A stretch of DNA of 64,000 bases from Favolaschia claudopus (taxonomy: Eukaryota > Basidiomycota > Agaricomycetes > Agaricales > Mycenaceae): contig JAWWNJ010000078.1 of NCBI GenBank assembly GCA_037176885.1, positions 1,174,686 to 1,238,685 on the forward strand, written 5' to 3'. Position numbers and translations under genes: made by a program. Below the pieces are notes generated by a model. That model worked only from the letters and a program-made list of their open reading frames with translations. It was not told where the DNA came from and made no database searches. Positions 21,900-32,484 of this stretch are shown here, in pieces. Within the stretch, counting starts at the first letter, position 1. Each line of letters starts with the position of its first letter.

Positions 21900-22735
21900 G
21901 CTGGCAATTATGTAAAAACACGACCCTAGTCTGACCCTTTTCATTGATAAACTGGCACCCATTGTCAGGGCGTGCATATAAAGTGTAACCATCATGAGAA
22001 AGTTCAGTTTTAGCTCTGAATGGTTTAGGGTATCCTTTTGAACATTTCCCGTCTTTCATACATGGGGCGGCGGGGTTTTCTGCACCACAGGGATTGTGAA
22101 CCATAAGTTTCTTCACCAATTGATATAAGACTGGATGTTCATTCTCATCAGGCAGCTGTGCAGAGATGACACGATCTATATCTTCAGCATTTTTCAAGCG
22201 AGCATAAGCCCTCAAGAAGATCAACAGATGGAGATGTGGTAGGCCACGCTTCTGGAACTCAATCGTATACACAATGCCTATAATGTCACCAAACGCACCA
22301 TTCTTGACGTAATTTAGCAAAATGCGGACTTTTTGACGGAAAACCCGGGTGACCAAATCTGGGCCATCAGAATATGTCTGTCCGGGAAGAAGTGCATCCT
22401 TCATTAGAGACTTTGCGGTAGCCACTGGTGGCTATTGGTGGCTAATTTTTATCGGGACCGGATGACAGCCTCTGGGTAGATTAGCCACCATTTGTACTAC
22501 CTATTCACGGGATGCTATGGTGGCTAACTCTAGCGGGAGGCTCAAAGAACTATTGCACACGAAGAGCCACAAATAGCTACCGGTGGCTTCCGCAAAGTCT
22601 CTATTGTTAAGAACCAATCTGGCTTTCCTGCAAATTTTGCAATGGCAAGCGAGTCCTGGTAAAGCTGAAATATAAAGCGAGATCCTCCGATGTACTCTAG
22701 GATGAAGGCAGGATATAACGCTGCCCGCGATCACC
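21900..22735 (-). pseudogene. Helitron Rep N-terminal/HUH nickase part, split by a MITE
   Basis: From the right: YIGGSRFIFQLYQDSLAIAK, FAGKPDWFLT, then (after the MITE at 22407-22601) MKDALLPGQTYSDGPDLVTR, VFRQKVRILLNYVKNGAFGD, the rolling-circle HUH motif EFQKRGLPHLHLLIFL, and NPCGAENPAAPCMKDGKCSK with the Cys residues usual in this family. Upstream of about 22735 there is no Rep sequence. Immediately beyond lies the 3' end of the RRM gene, so the Helitron N-terminus is missing. Confidence 0.85.
22407..22601. mobile_element. TA-flanked MITE, GAGACTTTGCGG family, copy 1
   Basis: 195 bp between TA at 22405-22406 and 22602-22603. The ends are inverted for about 28 bp, starting GAGACTTTGCGG and continuing with alternating GCCACC/GGTGGC words. 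It lies within the Helitron Rep coding sequence. The same family occurs at 32888-34027 and 37104-37314. Confidence 0.85.
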
Positions 22736-22751
22736 TAAGACAGTTTGTGCA

Positions 22752-25700
22752 TCATTTGCAATAGCATCGTTGAGGTCGAGTAGCGGCCCCAGAGAGAAAG
22801 AGACAATATAAGCTCACCACTTCCTGCGCCGCATCCTGCGCATCCCCAAACGGCCCCTCTTGCACCTTCCGACTTTCGTCCGTGAAGTGCGGCTGCTGCT
22901 GTTGCTGAGCTTGCTGCTGCCCATTGCTCTGCCCCTCCTCCACACCCCCACCCCCTGAATTCGGGGACGAAGCATGATAGCCCCCATTCCTATGCGGCTG
23001 CTCATTCCCCGCCCCATTCGCACCCGCATACCCCCCATTCACATTCGCAGGCGTCGTCGCCGGCCCATACCCATTATATCCATTCCCATTCACAACACCA
23101 GCCGGAGGCCCAGAAAAGGCCGCAAATCCCTGCATCTGAAACTTCTGCAAAAGCGCCACAGCCTGCTCGTGCGTCATCCCGTCCGGCATCGCTGGCGTAA
23201 TGCCATTCGCAACCCCATTTGCTCCTGCTGCACTTGACGCTACTGCAGCAGCAGGCGGAATGGGAGGGACGATCTGCTGCGGGAAAACGGGCATCTGCTG
23301 CGTGGACGGCGGCGGAGGCTGGACGACGAGTATATGCGAATGGGAATGCGCCCGGACATGATGACCTTGCTGCGCGAGTGCAGCCTGAGCCGCCTGAGCA
23401 GCTGCTTGCGCGGCTTTATCTATGATGAGTCCACGATATCAGCATTTCCCTCGAATTGAGAACGGTAAAAACTCACACTGACTCCTCCCCCAACTCAACC
23501 GAATTCTACTCCCGCCCACCGGGAACCCCTGCATCTTTCCAATCGCCCTCTCCGCATCCGCCTTCCTCACAAACTGCACAAACCCACAATGCTTCCCCAC
23601 CGGAACCTTCACATAATGAATCTCCCCGAACGGCGCAAAAAACGTCCGCAACGTGTCCTCGCCCACAAGCAGACTCAGCCCACCAACGAATACTGTGGTG
23701 TTGTATGGGTCGGTGCTGGTAAGCTGCTCGCCGTTGAGTCCGATGAGGTTCCCGAGAATTGCACGCCCTTGGGCGGTGTGGCGCCATTCGTCTGCTTGAG
23801 GCTTGCAGTTGCCGCCGCCGCCGCCACCACCACCGTTTGGAGTAAGAGGTCCGTTGGGGCTGGGTCCTAAAGCGAAGTATTCGGGACCACTCGCGCTTTT
23901 AGTGAATCCACCTTTACGGGTACTCACCTGGAGGCTCGCCATTGGGATAATGCTCAGCGATAGGCGCAGAGACACTAGGCGGCGGAGGCTGGTACGGAGA
24001 CAGCTGGTGTGGGTGTTGGTCGCCAGAGACCGAAGTGGGAAGCCAGACGCCTGGATAACCTCCTGGCGCCGATACCGACACAGGCAACTCAGACGGTGGC
24101 TGAGGCTTGAATTTGGCTGTCGCAAGAGAGACACGCACTATTCAAGTAGTTAGCATTATCTCGATGTAATAGAGGGAATAAAAACACGCACTCGGCCGCG
24201 AAAGACAATACAGCCCATGCATCTCAATCAACGCACGCTGCTGGTCCGCCTCGTCCGTGAATCTACGACGAATCATCAGCATCTCTGCGCAATATCTTAA
24301 ATAGTCAAACTCACCTAACAAACCCATACCCGCGACTGACCCCCGTCACCGGATCCAGCATAATCTTTGCGCTCTTGCAGCTCGCGAACGGCCTGATAAA
24401 CTTCGGCGCACGGTCGTTCCTCAACCCGAGCACCGGATTGCGGAAGACCTGCATGCGTTTTGTCAGTGTCGGATCGAGATTACAAAAGGACGGTAACATG
24501 CACAGCAACCAAATCACTATTCGACGTCTCCGGGGCCAAATCCCCCACGAAGATGCTGTACTCCTTCGGATACTCACCACCACCACTACCAACAGATCCT
24601 AAACCAGCAGCATCCATCGCGATACTCGTGGCGCTGGGCACATGTCTGGAGTAGCCAGGGGAGATAGGTGCGGGGGAGATGCCGCCGTTGGCGCTAGCTT
24701 TATCCGAGCCATTTAAGAAGTTGGGGGTGCAGGAGAAGTGGCATGCGGCAGTGGTGGTGGAGCGGGAGTTGAGGTCAAGGTCGAGGGCGTGTGTGCGGAT
24801 GCATGCGGGTGGGGATGAGGGTGTGGGTGGGGTGGATCGAGAGGGAGTTGACGGCGTTGGTGCTGCGGGTGGATAGCGACCGCGACACCTGGAGGAGCCC
24901 AGTTGAACACGAACGGACGCGCAGAGTTGGGCATCGTCATTTGGGCGCCCATGGGCGAGTTGACCTGCGAGACAATGTTAGTGCGCGACGATTTAGAACA
25001 AGATCGCAAAGGAAGAGGTAGAAAGCAGAAAGTGGGCGCAGGAAGGGGCAGCTGTCCTTCTCGCTACGCAAAAGGAACGAAGAAACTTCTTTCGCCCAAT
25101 ACTGCCAATGCCATGTCCCCTTCGAAACAAGACATATGCTTCCCCGACCGTCACGTCCACTCGACGTAACATCCCCAGCCAAAGAGCAAGGGTAGCGGAA
25201 GGATAGACAGGAAAAGGCAGCAAGCAAGCAAACACTCCAGTCGCAGCAACGGGGACCCAAAGCGGTGATCTTCGAGTCCCCAACCGCCATCCAGCACCTC
25301 CGCAGACACTGTCGTCCATGTCCGGCCAGCTTCGAGCACCGCGAAGCAAACGGCGCACCCCCATGCACAACCTCGACCCCCCAAGAGCAGTGTATCCCGC
25401 ACTGTACATCCCTTGACTTCACAGGCCTATCCTCATGATACCACCATGCAACCACCATGCCCCTCGCTTCACTGGTCAGATGACGCGACGCCTGGCCTTC
25501 CCTGGTACGATTCAAGCCCTCGCCTCGTCCGTCATCCCCACTCCAGAAGTATCCGCGCCCTCGCCAACAAACGAAGAACGAACACGAAACTCACGTGCGT
25601 CAACGCCACGGCCGCACTCGCCGAATCTCCAAAAGTCAGCACACAATACCCCGCGTTGTTGTTGCTGCTATTCGCCAAAGACGGAGGCACGGCAGCGACA

Positions 25701-25984
25701 GCGTCCCAGCGCATAAGCGCACAGACCTGCCTCGCGTACTCTGCGTCCATCCAGGGCTCGAGATCGGTCCAGAGGAGAGAAGTGGGCGGGATGAGGGAGG
25801 AAGGGATGGGGGTTATCATCGTCGAGGACGTCGCCGACGACGACGAGGCGGGTGTCGAAGAGCTCGCGTTGGTACCCAGGGACGAGCCGGGATTGACGTT
25901 TGTGGTGGTGGGAGGAGGAGGAAAGCGGTATGGGCGGGAAGCAGTGGCGGTGTTATTCATTAACCGTCCTCCTCGGCGGTGCAT
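22752..25984 (-). CDS. Csx1/Nam8-type RNA-binding protein with three RRMs
   Basis: Exons on minus: 25984/25960-25595, 24964-24504, 24448-24315, 24262-24192, 24137-23928, 23866-23477 and 23419-22752. The later introns are 52-61 nt, all GT-AG and frame-consistent. RRM1: SLLWTDLEPWMDAEYARQV to AGYCVLTF. RRM2: YSIFVGDLAPETSNSDLVA, joined to FRNPVLGLRNDRAPKF, ending SRGYGFVRF. RRM3: NTTVFVGGLSLLVGEDTLRT then HCGFVQFVRKADAERAIGKM. The tail is Ala/Gln/Gly-rich. The family binds mRNA and acts in post-transcriptional control or, for Nam8, U1 snRNP splice-site selection; which role applies is not visible here. Oddities: intron 1 is 630 bp, and exon 2 needs a further excision of about 26 or 205 nt, or contains a frameshift, between NSARPFVFNWAPP and the SANGGISP linker. 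The last exon may splice further. Start: ATG 25960 (MNNTATAS) is preferred over 25984. Confidence 0.88.
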
Positions 25985-26109
25985 AAACCCCGCGACCGTT
26001 TCTTCTCACCGTTCAATTCAACAGCTTTGCAATTTACACTGCGCAGCCGCTGCGTTTGCGCAGATACTTTGCCAATCTGAGTTCCTGTGTCGGTACATAG
26101 CTATTTTTT

Positions 26110-26740
26110 TCCCAATACCAGTGCTCGCCTTAAGGCCTTAATTCCAGGGTGCCGGAAGTCTTGGTTAAGGCCTTGATTCTTAAGGGCAGTTAAGGTCTTA
26201 ATCCGAAATTCCCGCGACCGTCGGCAGTGCAACCGCTCAGTGTTCCTTCTTAAGGCCTTATTAAGGGCACCTCCGAAGGCTAAGGCCTTAAAGGCCTTAA
26301 CAAGGTTATTAAGGGCTCCATATTAAGGGGCCTTAGGATGAAAAATGCAATTTTTCCGGGCTTTTTTAGATGCATTTTTCGGGGAGTTCCAAAGCGGTTT
26401 TGCTTCTTATGGCTGGCTCCAGCTGAGTTTATGTTTGTGACTGAAATTGCTCCCGCCAGGGCAATGCAGGGAGGGCTTGACCCATGTTTCGACACGGCCT
26501 TCAGCAGAATCAAGGGAACCTGCCAGACACTGCCGTTGAGAATCCCTTTGACAATGCTGCGGGCCTTTGGCAGCTGCCAAACAAGCTGCCGAACCTGCCG
26601 AACCTGCCGAACGTAGCTGAGAAGGTGACGTAATCCAAGGTAAGGCTTAATTAAGGGCTAAGATGGATCCAGCTTCATGTTAATCCTTAGCATTAACTTG
26701 AAATTAAGGGTTAATTCATTCTAAGGCTTAACTCTTAGGA
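26110..26740. repeat. TTAAGG-rich palindromic repeat block
   Basis: TTAAGGCCTTAA or its halves (TTAAGG, CCTTAA) recur about twenty times in 600 bp, densest at 26130-26335 and 26635-26735, framing a more ordinary central section. It lies just upstream of the RRM gene's start. No protein or target duplication found. It could be a MITE with long imperfect palindromic ends. Confidence 0.6.
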
Positions 26741-27641
26741 GAAACACTGCTCCCGCTCCTGCTGAGTTCCGCATCATCCTCCCGAAGCACCGGCGACGAT
26801 TCTCACGTACTCGCAGCGGTGATTTTGCACATTAGCCCTCGAGATCGCTGAAACAAACAACTTGGTGAATAAATTCCTTCTCACCACCTTGAAAACCGGT
26901 GGACCCGGGGGCTTAACATCGTCTCAATTAGTCTCCCTCCATACTTACCCACAAAAAGTTTCTTGATATCCCATTCCACACTACCAGCCTTTCCTTCCCT
27001 CTTCGTTCCATCCCCTGCCACGCTGTTGTGTACCTTTATACATATCTTGTCAACCCATTATTCTCTAAAAATTGCTTTCGTCCACTGCCGCCACCTGTTC
27101 CTTCACTCTTGTCTCCTCCTGATTATTGAATCTACTGTTCTCTGCCCCTTCCTTCCACCTCATCACAACTACATTTTTTCTACTAAAGTGACTTGTCTTT
27201 GAAGCTATTTACGGTGTTGTCAAAGGTGGTCTGAATTTGAGCCGGCCAGCGCGCGGAGCGCGCGTTCCAACTTCCAGCTACCACTGCTCTAACATGCTCT
27301 AGCCACCGAGTCTTTGCCGGGTCCACGGTACCAGGGATGCCCGGAGGGCCGTATGTATTCGTGATTGTCATTATTTTCAGGATTCCCTGTAATAATATAT
27401 TGCCGAATTCATCTATCTTGATACAATGAAACATTGTTTTCTCTCAAGCAAGGTGTCTTGGTAGTTGCCAGCTTCAATGACGAGCGAGCCCAGACAACCA
27501 TTTGCTTGGTCACAAACAAACCCCTGAAACCTCCGATCAGCACCCACTCCGGTCGAGGGAGTACCCACTCCATACGAGTACTTCACCCACTCAGCCCAAG
27601 TGGGTCTACCCACTCATGCTGAGTGGGTTTCCTCCCCATAG
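26741..27641. other. No recognisable gene
   Basis: The minus frame at 27183-27434 is unsupported. At 27540-27630 an ACCCACTC/GAGTGGGT word is repeated about seven times with variable spacing in both orientations. This is not CRISPR-like because neither repeats nor spacers are regular. Confidence 0.4.
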
Positions 27642-28090
27642 TGTCCGATCGAGTTGTCCCTTTTTCGAGTCGAGTCGGATCACAACTCGAGTTGGACTCG
27701 ACTCGGTGGCAACACTACTTCCGACTGAGTCGAATGATAGGAAAGGAACACGAGAAGGAATGACGTCATATTCCTTTCCCTTCTCCGGTATTCCATGACA
27801 TTCTTGAGTATTCTCTGAAATAATCCTCGTAGAGTATATAAAGTAGTCGATCCCGCATGTATCAGATCTCCCATCTTTATCACTTACTACTACAATCTAC
27901 GTTGATTCTACCCTAAATCTTGCGTGAACTTGAGTGAAGCCTCGCGCTCCGACAAGCTAGTCTCCGAGTCGTAAAGCCGCGCGCTTACTCCTCCAGCTAG
28001 AAGCAACTCCGCAACTGGTTGATATCCCCAGTTCGTCATAATTAGAAGAATAAGATCTCTTACGACAGTTGTACAGGTAAACAACTTGAT
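27642..28090 (+). repeat. Possible solo LTR or promoter-bearing repeat
   Basis: Begins TGTCCGATCGAG, is rich in GAGTCGAGTC words, has a palindromic GGAATGACGTCATATTCC near 27760, a good TATA box (GAGTATATAAAG at about 27832) and a pyrimidine-rich leader, as in an LTR with U3, TATA and R. I could not identify both boundaries or a target duplication. From 28091 to 28562 nothing was recognised. Confidence 0.3.
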
Positions 28091-28562
28091 TATATTATGA
28101 TTATGATATGGTATGGGGTCTGTATTTAATCATAATCTTAAGGGTGGGTGGGACCAATAAAATTGGGTATACAGTGTCTGTTGAGCACCTGAAGCTCTTA
28201 TCTGACCATAGGTAAATAGTGTGGTCTCTTCAACTCACCAGAGAACTGAAATTCAACCCCAGTTTGGCAGTGTTTGGAGCTTGCTGTCAACCGTGGGACA
28301 TTATTGATGCCATGTTTTTTGCACTCAAACAATGTCTAACGATACTAGAAACTGCTTTTGAGGGTTGTAACAACTTCAAATTTGACCTAAAGTCTCTGGA
28401 TCATAGGGGGTGAAAGTAAATTTAGTCTCTTAGCAAGGATTCATCCCTCAACATGAAGGCCATTGGTGTAGCTCGCAGTGGAAGTGCATTCTGGGACCAC
28501 TCTTAGTGTTTGAGCTTGTATTTAGACCAGGATATCCGAGTTCCAGCAGATTTGAAAGTATA

Positions 28563-28590
28563 CTAGCAGTGAGCCCGTGCTTCGCTACGG
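28563..28590 (-). other. Helitron-type 3' terminus (outer)
   Basis: On the minus strand the sequence is CCCGT, loop, ACGGG, seven bases, CTAG, followed by a host T (A at 28562 on plus). This is the Helitron 3' end signature: a short hairpin a few bases before CTRR. A second copy lies 49 bp to the right, so one terminus is probably a remnant of an earlier or nested insertion. Confidence 0.7.
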
Positions 28591-28765
28591 GATACCCACT
28601 TTTTATTTGAACTAGCAGTTACCCGTGCTACGCTACGGTGGGAACCGGATCCAAAGAAAGAGAAGAGCACGATACAGTAGCACGCAAAAAAATTAGTCGC
28701 TTGTATTACAATTACATTTGAATTTGATTACATAGGAGCCTTGGAGTTGGGGATTCGAGATTAAG

Positions 28766-29530
28766 TTAATGTTTACCATTGGATCCCCCAGCCCGCCGAC
28801 CCGTCGAAGTTCCTTCCCCCTTGTCTTCCTGCTCGTTGGAGCGGTGGTTAAGCTTGCCCTTCTTCGGGTTCGGCTCGGAAGAGGCAGCATTGGACGCCTG
28901 GTCGCCGAAGAAGCCTGTGAACTTGAGACGCGCGGGGGTACCGTTGTTGGCTGAGATATATATATTAGTTTTGATTAATTCCAAGGCAGAGAAAACAAAC
29001 GAACCAATTTTGGTTGGACTCTCTTCCGCTTTTGGTGCTGTCGAAATCGATGATGAAAAACTTCACCGAACAATCGTCGTTCAGCTTGAGACCGGTAAGA
29101 AAACCATCCACGGAGAGGCTCTTTCCCTTCCCCAGAATAAGTTTATACTTCTCCCACCTCGGTGTCTCGGGGACACAGTGGGCGGGCAAAATATTATTTG
29201 GGGACCTGGTCGCAGAAAGGTATTGCTCGGCTTTTCCGTTGGAGGGTGTGGACAATTTTCTCGGGCTCTCGCATGTCGTCTGAGCTGACTGAGAGAACGG
29301 GCATTGGGGGCAGCGGTGGTGAAAGTATCAGGCGGGACATTCTCATCGCGTTGAGCAGGTACACGCCTACGGCGCGGGCTGGCTTGGTTGGTTTCGCGTA
29401 TAGCGGGTTGGATCTCTCGCTGTCGTTGTTGTTTCCGTTGAGGCGTCGTTGGAGGTGCCAATAAATTCCTGTACACGCGATGAGTCCAGCCCACTGTAAT
29501 TGAGAAACGGTGCTCGCACATTTGGATCAT
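28766..29530 (-). CDS. Unrecognised spliced gene in Helitron-type element 1
   Basis: The 3' part is a coherent two-exon reading: WEKYKLILGKGKSLSVDGFL, KFFIIDFDSTKSGRESNQNW, an intron at about 28952-29005, then NNGTPARLKFTGFFGDQASN, a Lys/Glu/Ser-rich tail, and a stop at 28766-28768. The 5' part (from 29530) is Gln/Arg-rich with RETNQASPRRRRVPAQRDEN. Joining it needs one frame change near 29260, either an intron I could not place or a frameshift. The GKGKSLSVDGFLTGL beta-strand pattern faintly resembles an OB-fold, which would suit ssDNA binding, but that is speculative. Confidence 0.4.
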
Positions 29531-29927
29531 TGGATGTCGATTTCACGGTGGAAAAGAGATTAGATGTTCAATGTTCACACAGAAAGATAAGAAAGAACGT
29601 TCATTGGAGACGACGCTACGGGTACAGCTACATCATTGGGTGTGGAGCGGTGTCCGGTCGACGGGAGAGGCAGCAACAAAGTTGTCGTAAGTTGTTTGGC
29701 TGCGGACTGATGACGTGAGTGGGGCTTTCGGGCGTTCCCGGAACCACTTGATTGACGTTTGTCCAGAGTCAACCCTCGATTGCAATGAAATTTCTAAGCA
29801 CGGAAGTTTCGCGCCGTTGACAATTCTAGCTTGTAATATTAAGATGCTTGCTGGTTGTCGACATCGCAGCCTCCTACTAATAGGTTGTATCTCAACTTTT
29901 GAGTTGGACGATGTTCCCCCTCATTGA

Positions 29928-30677
29928 TTAAATGATATTATTCTCCCTTGTCTGCCATCCAAGCGACAATTCGCGTTGTACTTCCTGACTATACATCCCG
30001 CTACGAAGTTCCGCTTCATATCTCAGGAGCTTACTGCGTTGACTTTCTCGATGTCGATCTTCACGTCGTGGTTGATTGAGCATCCATTCATGATCAAGTG
30101 CTTCGTCTAACGCCCGACCGTGATCTGTTGAAGGAGTCAAGGAGACAAATCTTCATATCACAATAAAATATATGACTGAAGTACCACATACCACAATCCG
30201 GGAATGCCCTCAACTTCCGTTCACCCTGTTCTACTTTCCGTCTCAGCTTCTGCGCTCGCGACTGTTGACTGTCATGTTCTTTGATATCCAACAAATTCTC
30301 AATTTTGGCGGCGAGTTCACGTTGACGGCGGGCACGCTGAGCAACAGAGCGAGATGTGGCTGGACCCATATAGCTTCGCTTTGGTCAAGGAGACACGAAA
30401 CGGCCAATCACCTTTCGTTGAATTCTCCTTTGCTTCCCTCTCCCTTCTCTTCCTTTGGCCAGCTGAACGACGCTCGAATTCGGATCGAGGTTGTTTTTTT
30501 GACATGGTCTAATTGCTGAAGCTGCACTTCCTTTGGGTTCAAAACCTGAGCCGAGTCCCTGTTGACATTTGCGTCGGACTCGAGATTCCTCGTTGTTTTG
30601 AGCAAGAAAGGTTCAGGTCGAGTCATGGACGGTGTTTTAGGTAACAGTGGGCGTAAATGGTGTCCAGTCGAGGGCAT
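29928..30677 (-). CDS. Spliced basic protein gene, copy 1 (paralogue of 31046-31867)
   Basis: Starts at ATG 30677 with LRPLLPKTPSMTRPEPFLLK, continues after an intron with SVAQRARRQRELAAKIENLL and RAQKLRRKVEQGERKLRAFP, and after a second intron with EALDHEWMLNQPRREDRHRE, ending RELSLGWQTRENNII. The AQRARR-type motif occurs in the N-terminal regions of basidiomycete Helitron proteins as I know them, so this may derive from a Helitron N-terminus. The whole chain is highly charged and probably helical. The second copy with the same exon layout supports it as a real gene. Confidence 0.55.
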
Positions 30678-30899
30678 GGTGGTAGTGGAATTTGGGTAGA
30701 ATGCATGCATTGCAAGGAGAGCTCATGGGTGGAGTCTGGTGGAGCGGTAGGCAAGAACTCAACATCTCAACAGATCCTGACGACATAGTGGGGCGGTTGA
30801 CGGCATGATGTGCCCGTTAGCCAATACGAATGAAGGGAAGACAAATTGTGTTGGCTGGTTTGTCTGGCAGGGACCGGGGGTCCTCAATTGTAATATAGA

Positions 30900-31944
30900 C
30901 TAGCAGTGAGCCCATGCTTCGCCATGGGATTCCGCTCTTCTGCCCTACAAAAATCAGGTGCCAGTGCCGATCGTCGCCGACCTTCGGTCGACTCCTCGCG
31001 GCCCCGTGTGCAAGCTCACTCCATCTCAAATGGCTTGTAAGCCGTTTACAATGTTGAAATGCCTGGGGAAATTTGTTGCCATCCAAGCATCATCTCCCGT
31101 CGTTGTTCCTCAGCATAAATACCTCGCCGAACCTCATCCTCATACCGAAGCATCCTACTTCGGTAACTTTCCCGATATCGGTCATTGCGGCGAGGCTGAT
31201 TGACATCGTACTCGTGGTGGAGGGCTTGATCTAAGGACTGAGTTGGATCTGTGAGGAACAAACAGTAAGCAGACAAAACAGCTCCAATTGGGTGGACACG
31301 TACCGCATTCAGGATATGACTTTAACCTTCGTTCCTGTTGTTCAACTCTCCGCCGTAGCGTTTGCGCTCGAGACCTATGACAACCTTTATATCCCTTGGT
31401 GTCCAATAGATCCTCAATATCGCCGGCGAGCTCTCGTTGCCGGCGTGCTCGTTGAGCCAATGATCGTGTCAAGTTTACAGGTCTTCCAATGCCTGACTGT
31501 GCTCGCGAAATCAGTGCGAAGTCCACAATGTAGCTCAGATCGCAAGTCTTGCGTACCAAACGACCATCATTCTCTTGTTTCTTTGCTTCTCTCTTCCTCC
31601 GTCTTCTTTGGCCCGCTGAACGCCGTTCAGACTCGGACTAAGGAAAAATTCCTTTTCAACAGGTCCGGCACGACAATTGCTGACCTGATTCCGACTCTTC
31701 CTTGAAACAGGATTCGCTCTGATCTCCACAGGTGCACCACTGACTCCACTCAGCTCGCCGAGATTCCCCTCGCGCTCCATTGTTCTGCTAAGCAAAAAGG
31801 GCTCCGGCTGAGTCATAGAGGGCGTCTTGAGCAGCAGTGAGCGAAGACGGCTCGTTGTGGCGGGCATGGTTGAGCATCGAGTGAATCGACATCGTGCAGA
31901 GAGACGGGTGGAGCATGCGGGCACGAACTCAACATTTCAACAAA
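30900..31944 (-). mobile_element. Non-autonomous Helitron-type element 2
   Basis: 3' terminus on minus: CCCATGG...GCATGGGCTCACTG then CTAG (30903-30900) followed by T. 5' end at about 31944 matches element 1's 5' terminus (GTTGAAATGTTGAGTTC against GTTGAGATGTTGAGTTC) but with TT in place of TC. Contains a paralogue of the element 1 gene. It lies 125 bp from element 1 in the same orientation. Confidence 0.65.
31046..31867 (-). CDS. Spliced basic protein gene, copy 2
   Basis: Same three-exon plan as copy 1: MPATTSRLRSLLLKTPSMTQ from ATG 31867, SLAQRARRQRELAGDIEDLL with RAQTLRRRVEQQERRLKSYP in the middle exon, then LDQALHHEYDVNQPRRNDRY to EMMLGWQQISPGISTL. Clear amino-acid conservation with many synonymous and indel differences indicates two old copies that evolved under coding constraint at some stage. 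Function unknown. Confidence 0.55.
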
Positions 31945-32484
31945 ATGACGCACCAGGGAGGAAGTAGTTGCCTTTAATTGGATACTATTCCATTTGAAAG
32001 AGGTTATGAATAGAATCTGAAGTGTTCGCGCCGTAATCTTGAGTAATTGAATATCATTATCAAAGAGGTACCATGATTACGTCTCAGGCCCGATGGAAGA
32101 TATGTGGAATTTAAAATTGAAGAAGGTCCTAAGGTCGTGAAGGAAAAGCAAGCATGAACTTGATGAAGATCCAGGAAATCACGTTCCGTGAAGTCAAGGA
32201 AAATCTATGAGGTTGAGCTAGAATAGGAAGAACCCGTGAATTGGATGTATAGAGGAAGTATTGGAGTATTGAGTCGGAGCCCAATATGTTGCGTCGACGG
32301 ACCATGGCTTCTTGAGGATTATGCCTTGAAAAGAAAGTACAATTGATCAAGGCAGCGCAATCAAATAGCCTCAATGTATGGATTTGACTTGAAGGACAGG
32401 TTCGATAATGCGTAGCTATTAATCGGATATCGGTGAAATGCCTCTTAGAATGCCGACACAAGTTAATCGGGAACACGATGTTCT
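31945..32484. other. No recognisable gene
   Basis: AT-rich spacer. The minus frame at 32129-32476 shows no family feature. Confidence 0.4.

Larger units (their letters stand above)
10560..22740 (-). mobile_element. Autonomous-type Helitron, shredded by nested insertions
   Basis: Reading right to left, the minus strand carries in correct order the parts of a Helitron Rep/helicase: YIGGSRFIFQLYQDSLAIAK near 22.7 kb, the HUH block EFQKRGLPHLHL near 22.2 kb, NIECCISIKATKYIHKYVF near 17.09 kb, SAGERFYLRTLLTVV near 14.5 kb, LWDRFK...CDDLRHKL near 14.0 kb, the P-loop split between 13.67 and 11.74 kb, TVVYGGDFQQTLPVV near 11.4 kb, and the C-terminal KRRQFPVRLAFAMTINKAHG block near 10.65 kb. About two thirds of the span is later insertions, listed separately. 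The termini were not found: the right end abuts the RRM gene's 3' end, and the left has no clear CTAG hairpin. Confidence 0.85.
28612..30774 (-). mobile_element. Non-autonomous Helitron-type element 1 with small spliced genes
   Basis: 3' end on the minus strand: hairpin CCGTAGC...GCACGG then CTAG at 28615-28612 followed by T. 5' end on the minus strand: TCTGTTGAGATGTTGAGTTC at 30774, preceded by A, giving the A/T insertion context expected for Helitrons. The adjacent element 2 shares both end types. No Rep/helicase inside, so it depends on one supplied elsewhere. Confidence 0.7.

Noticed and set aside
24937..25515. 192-residue minus-strand open frame inside the long intron of the RRM gene
   Set aside because: Its codons join neither RRM exon in phase with conserved sequence, and the residues (Trp/Cys/Arg-rich) do not look like a protein domain. 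Treated as intron.
27540..27630. Repeated ACCCACTC words as a possible CRISPR array
   Set aside because: Irregular spacing, mixed orientation and a eukaryotic context.
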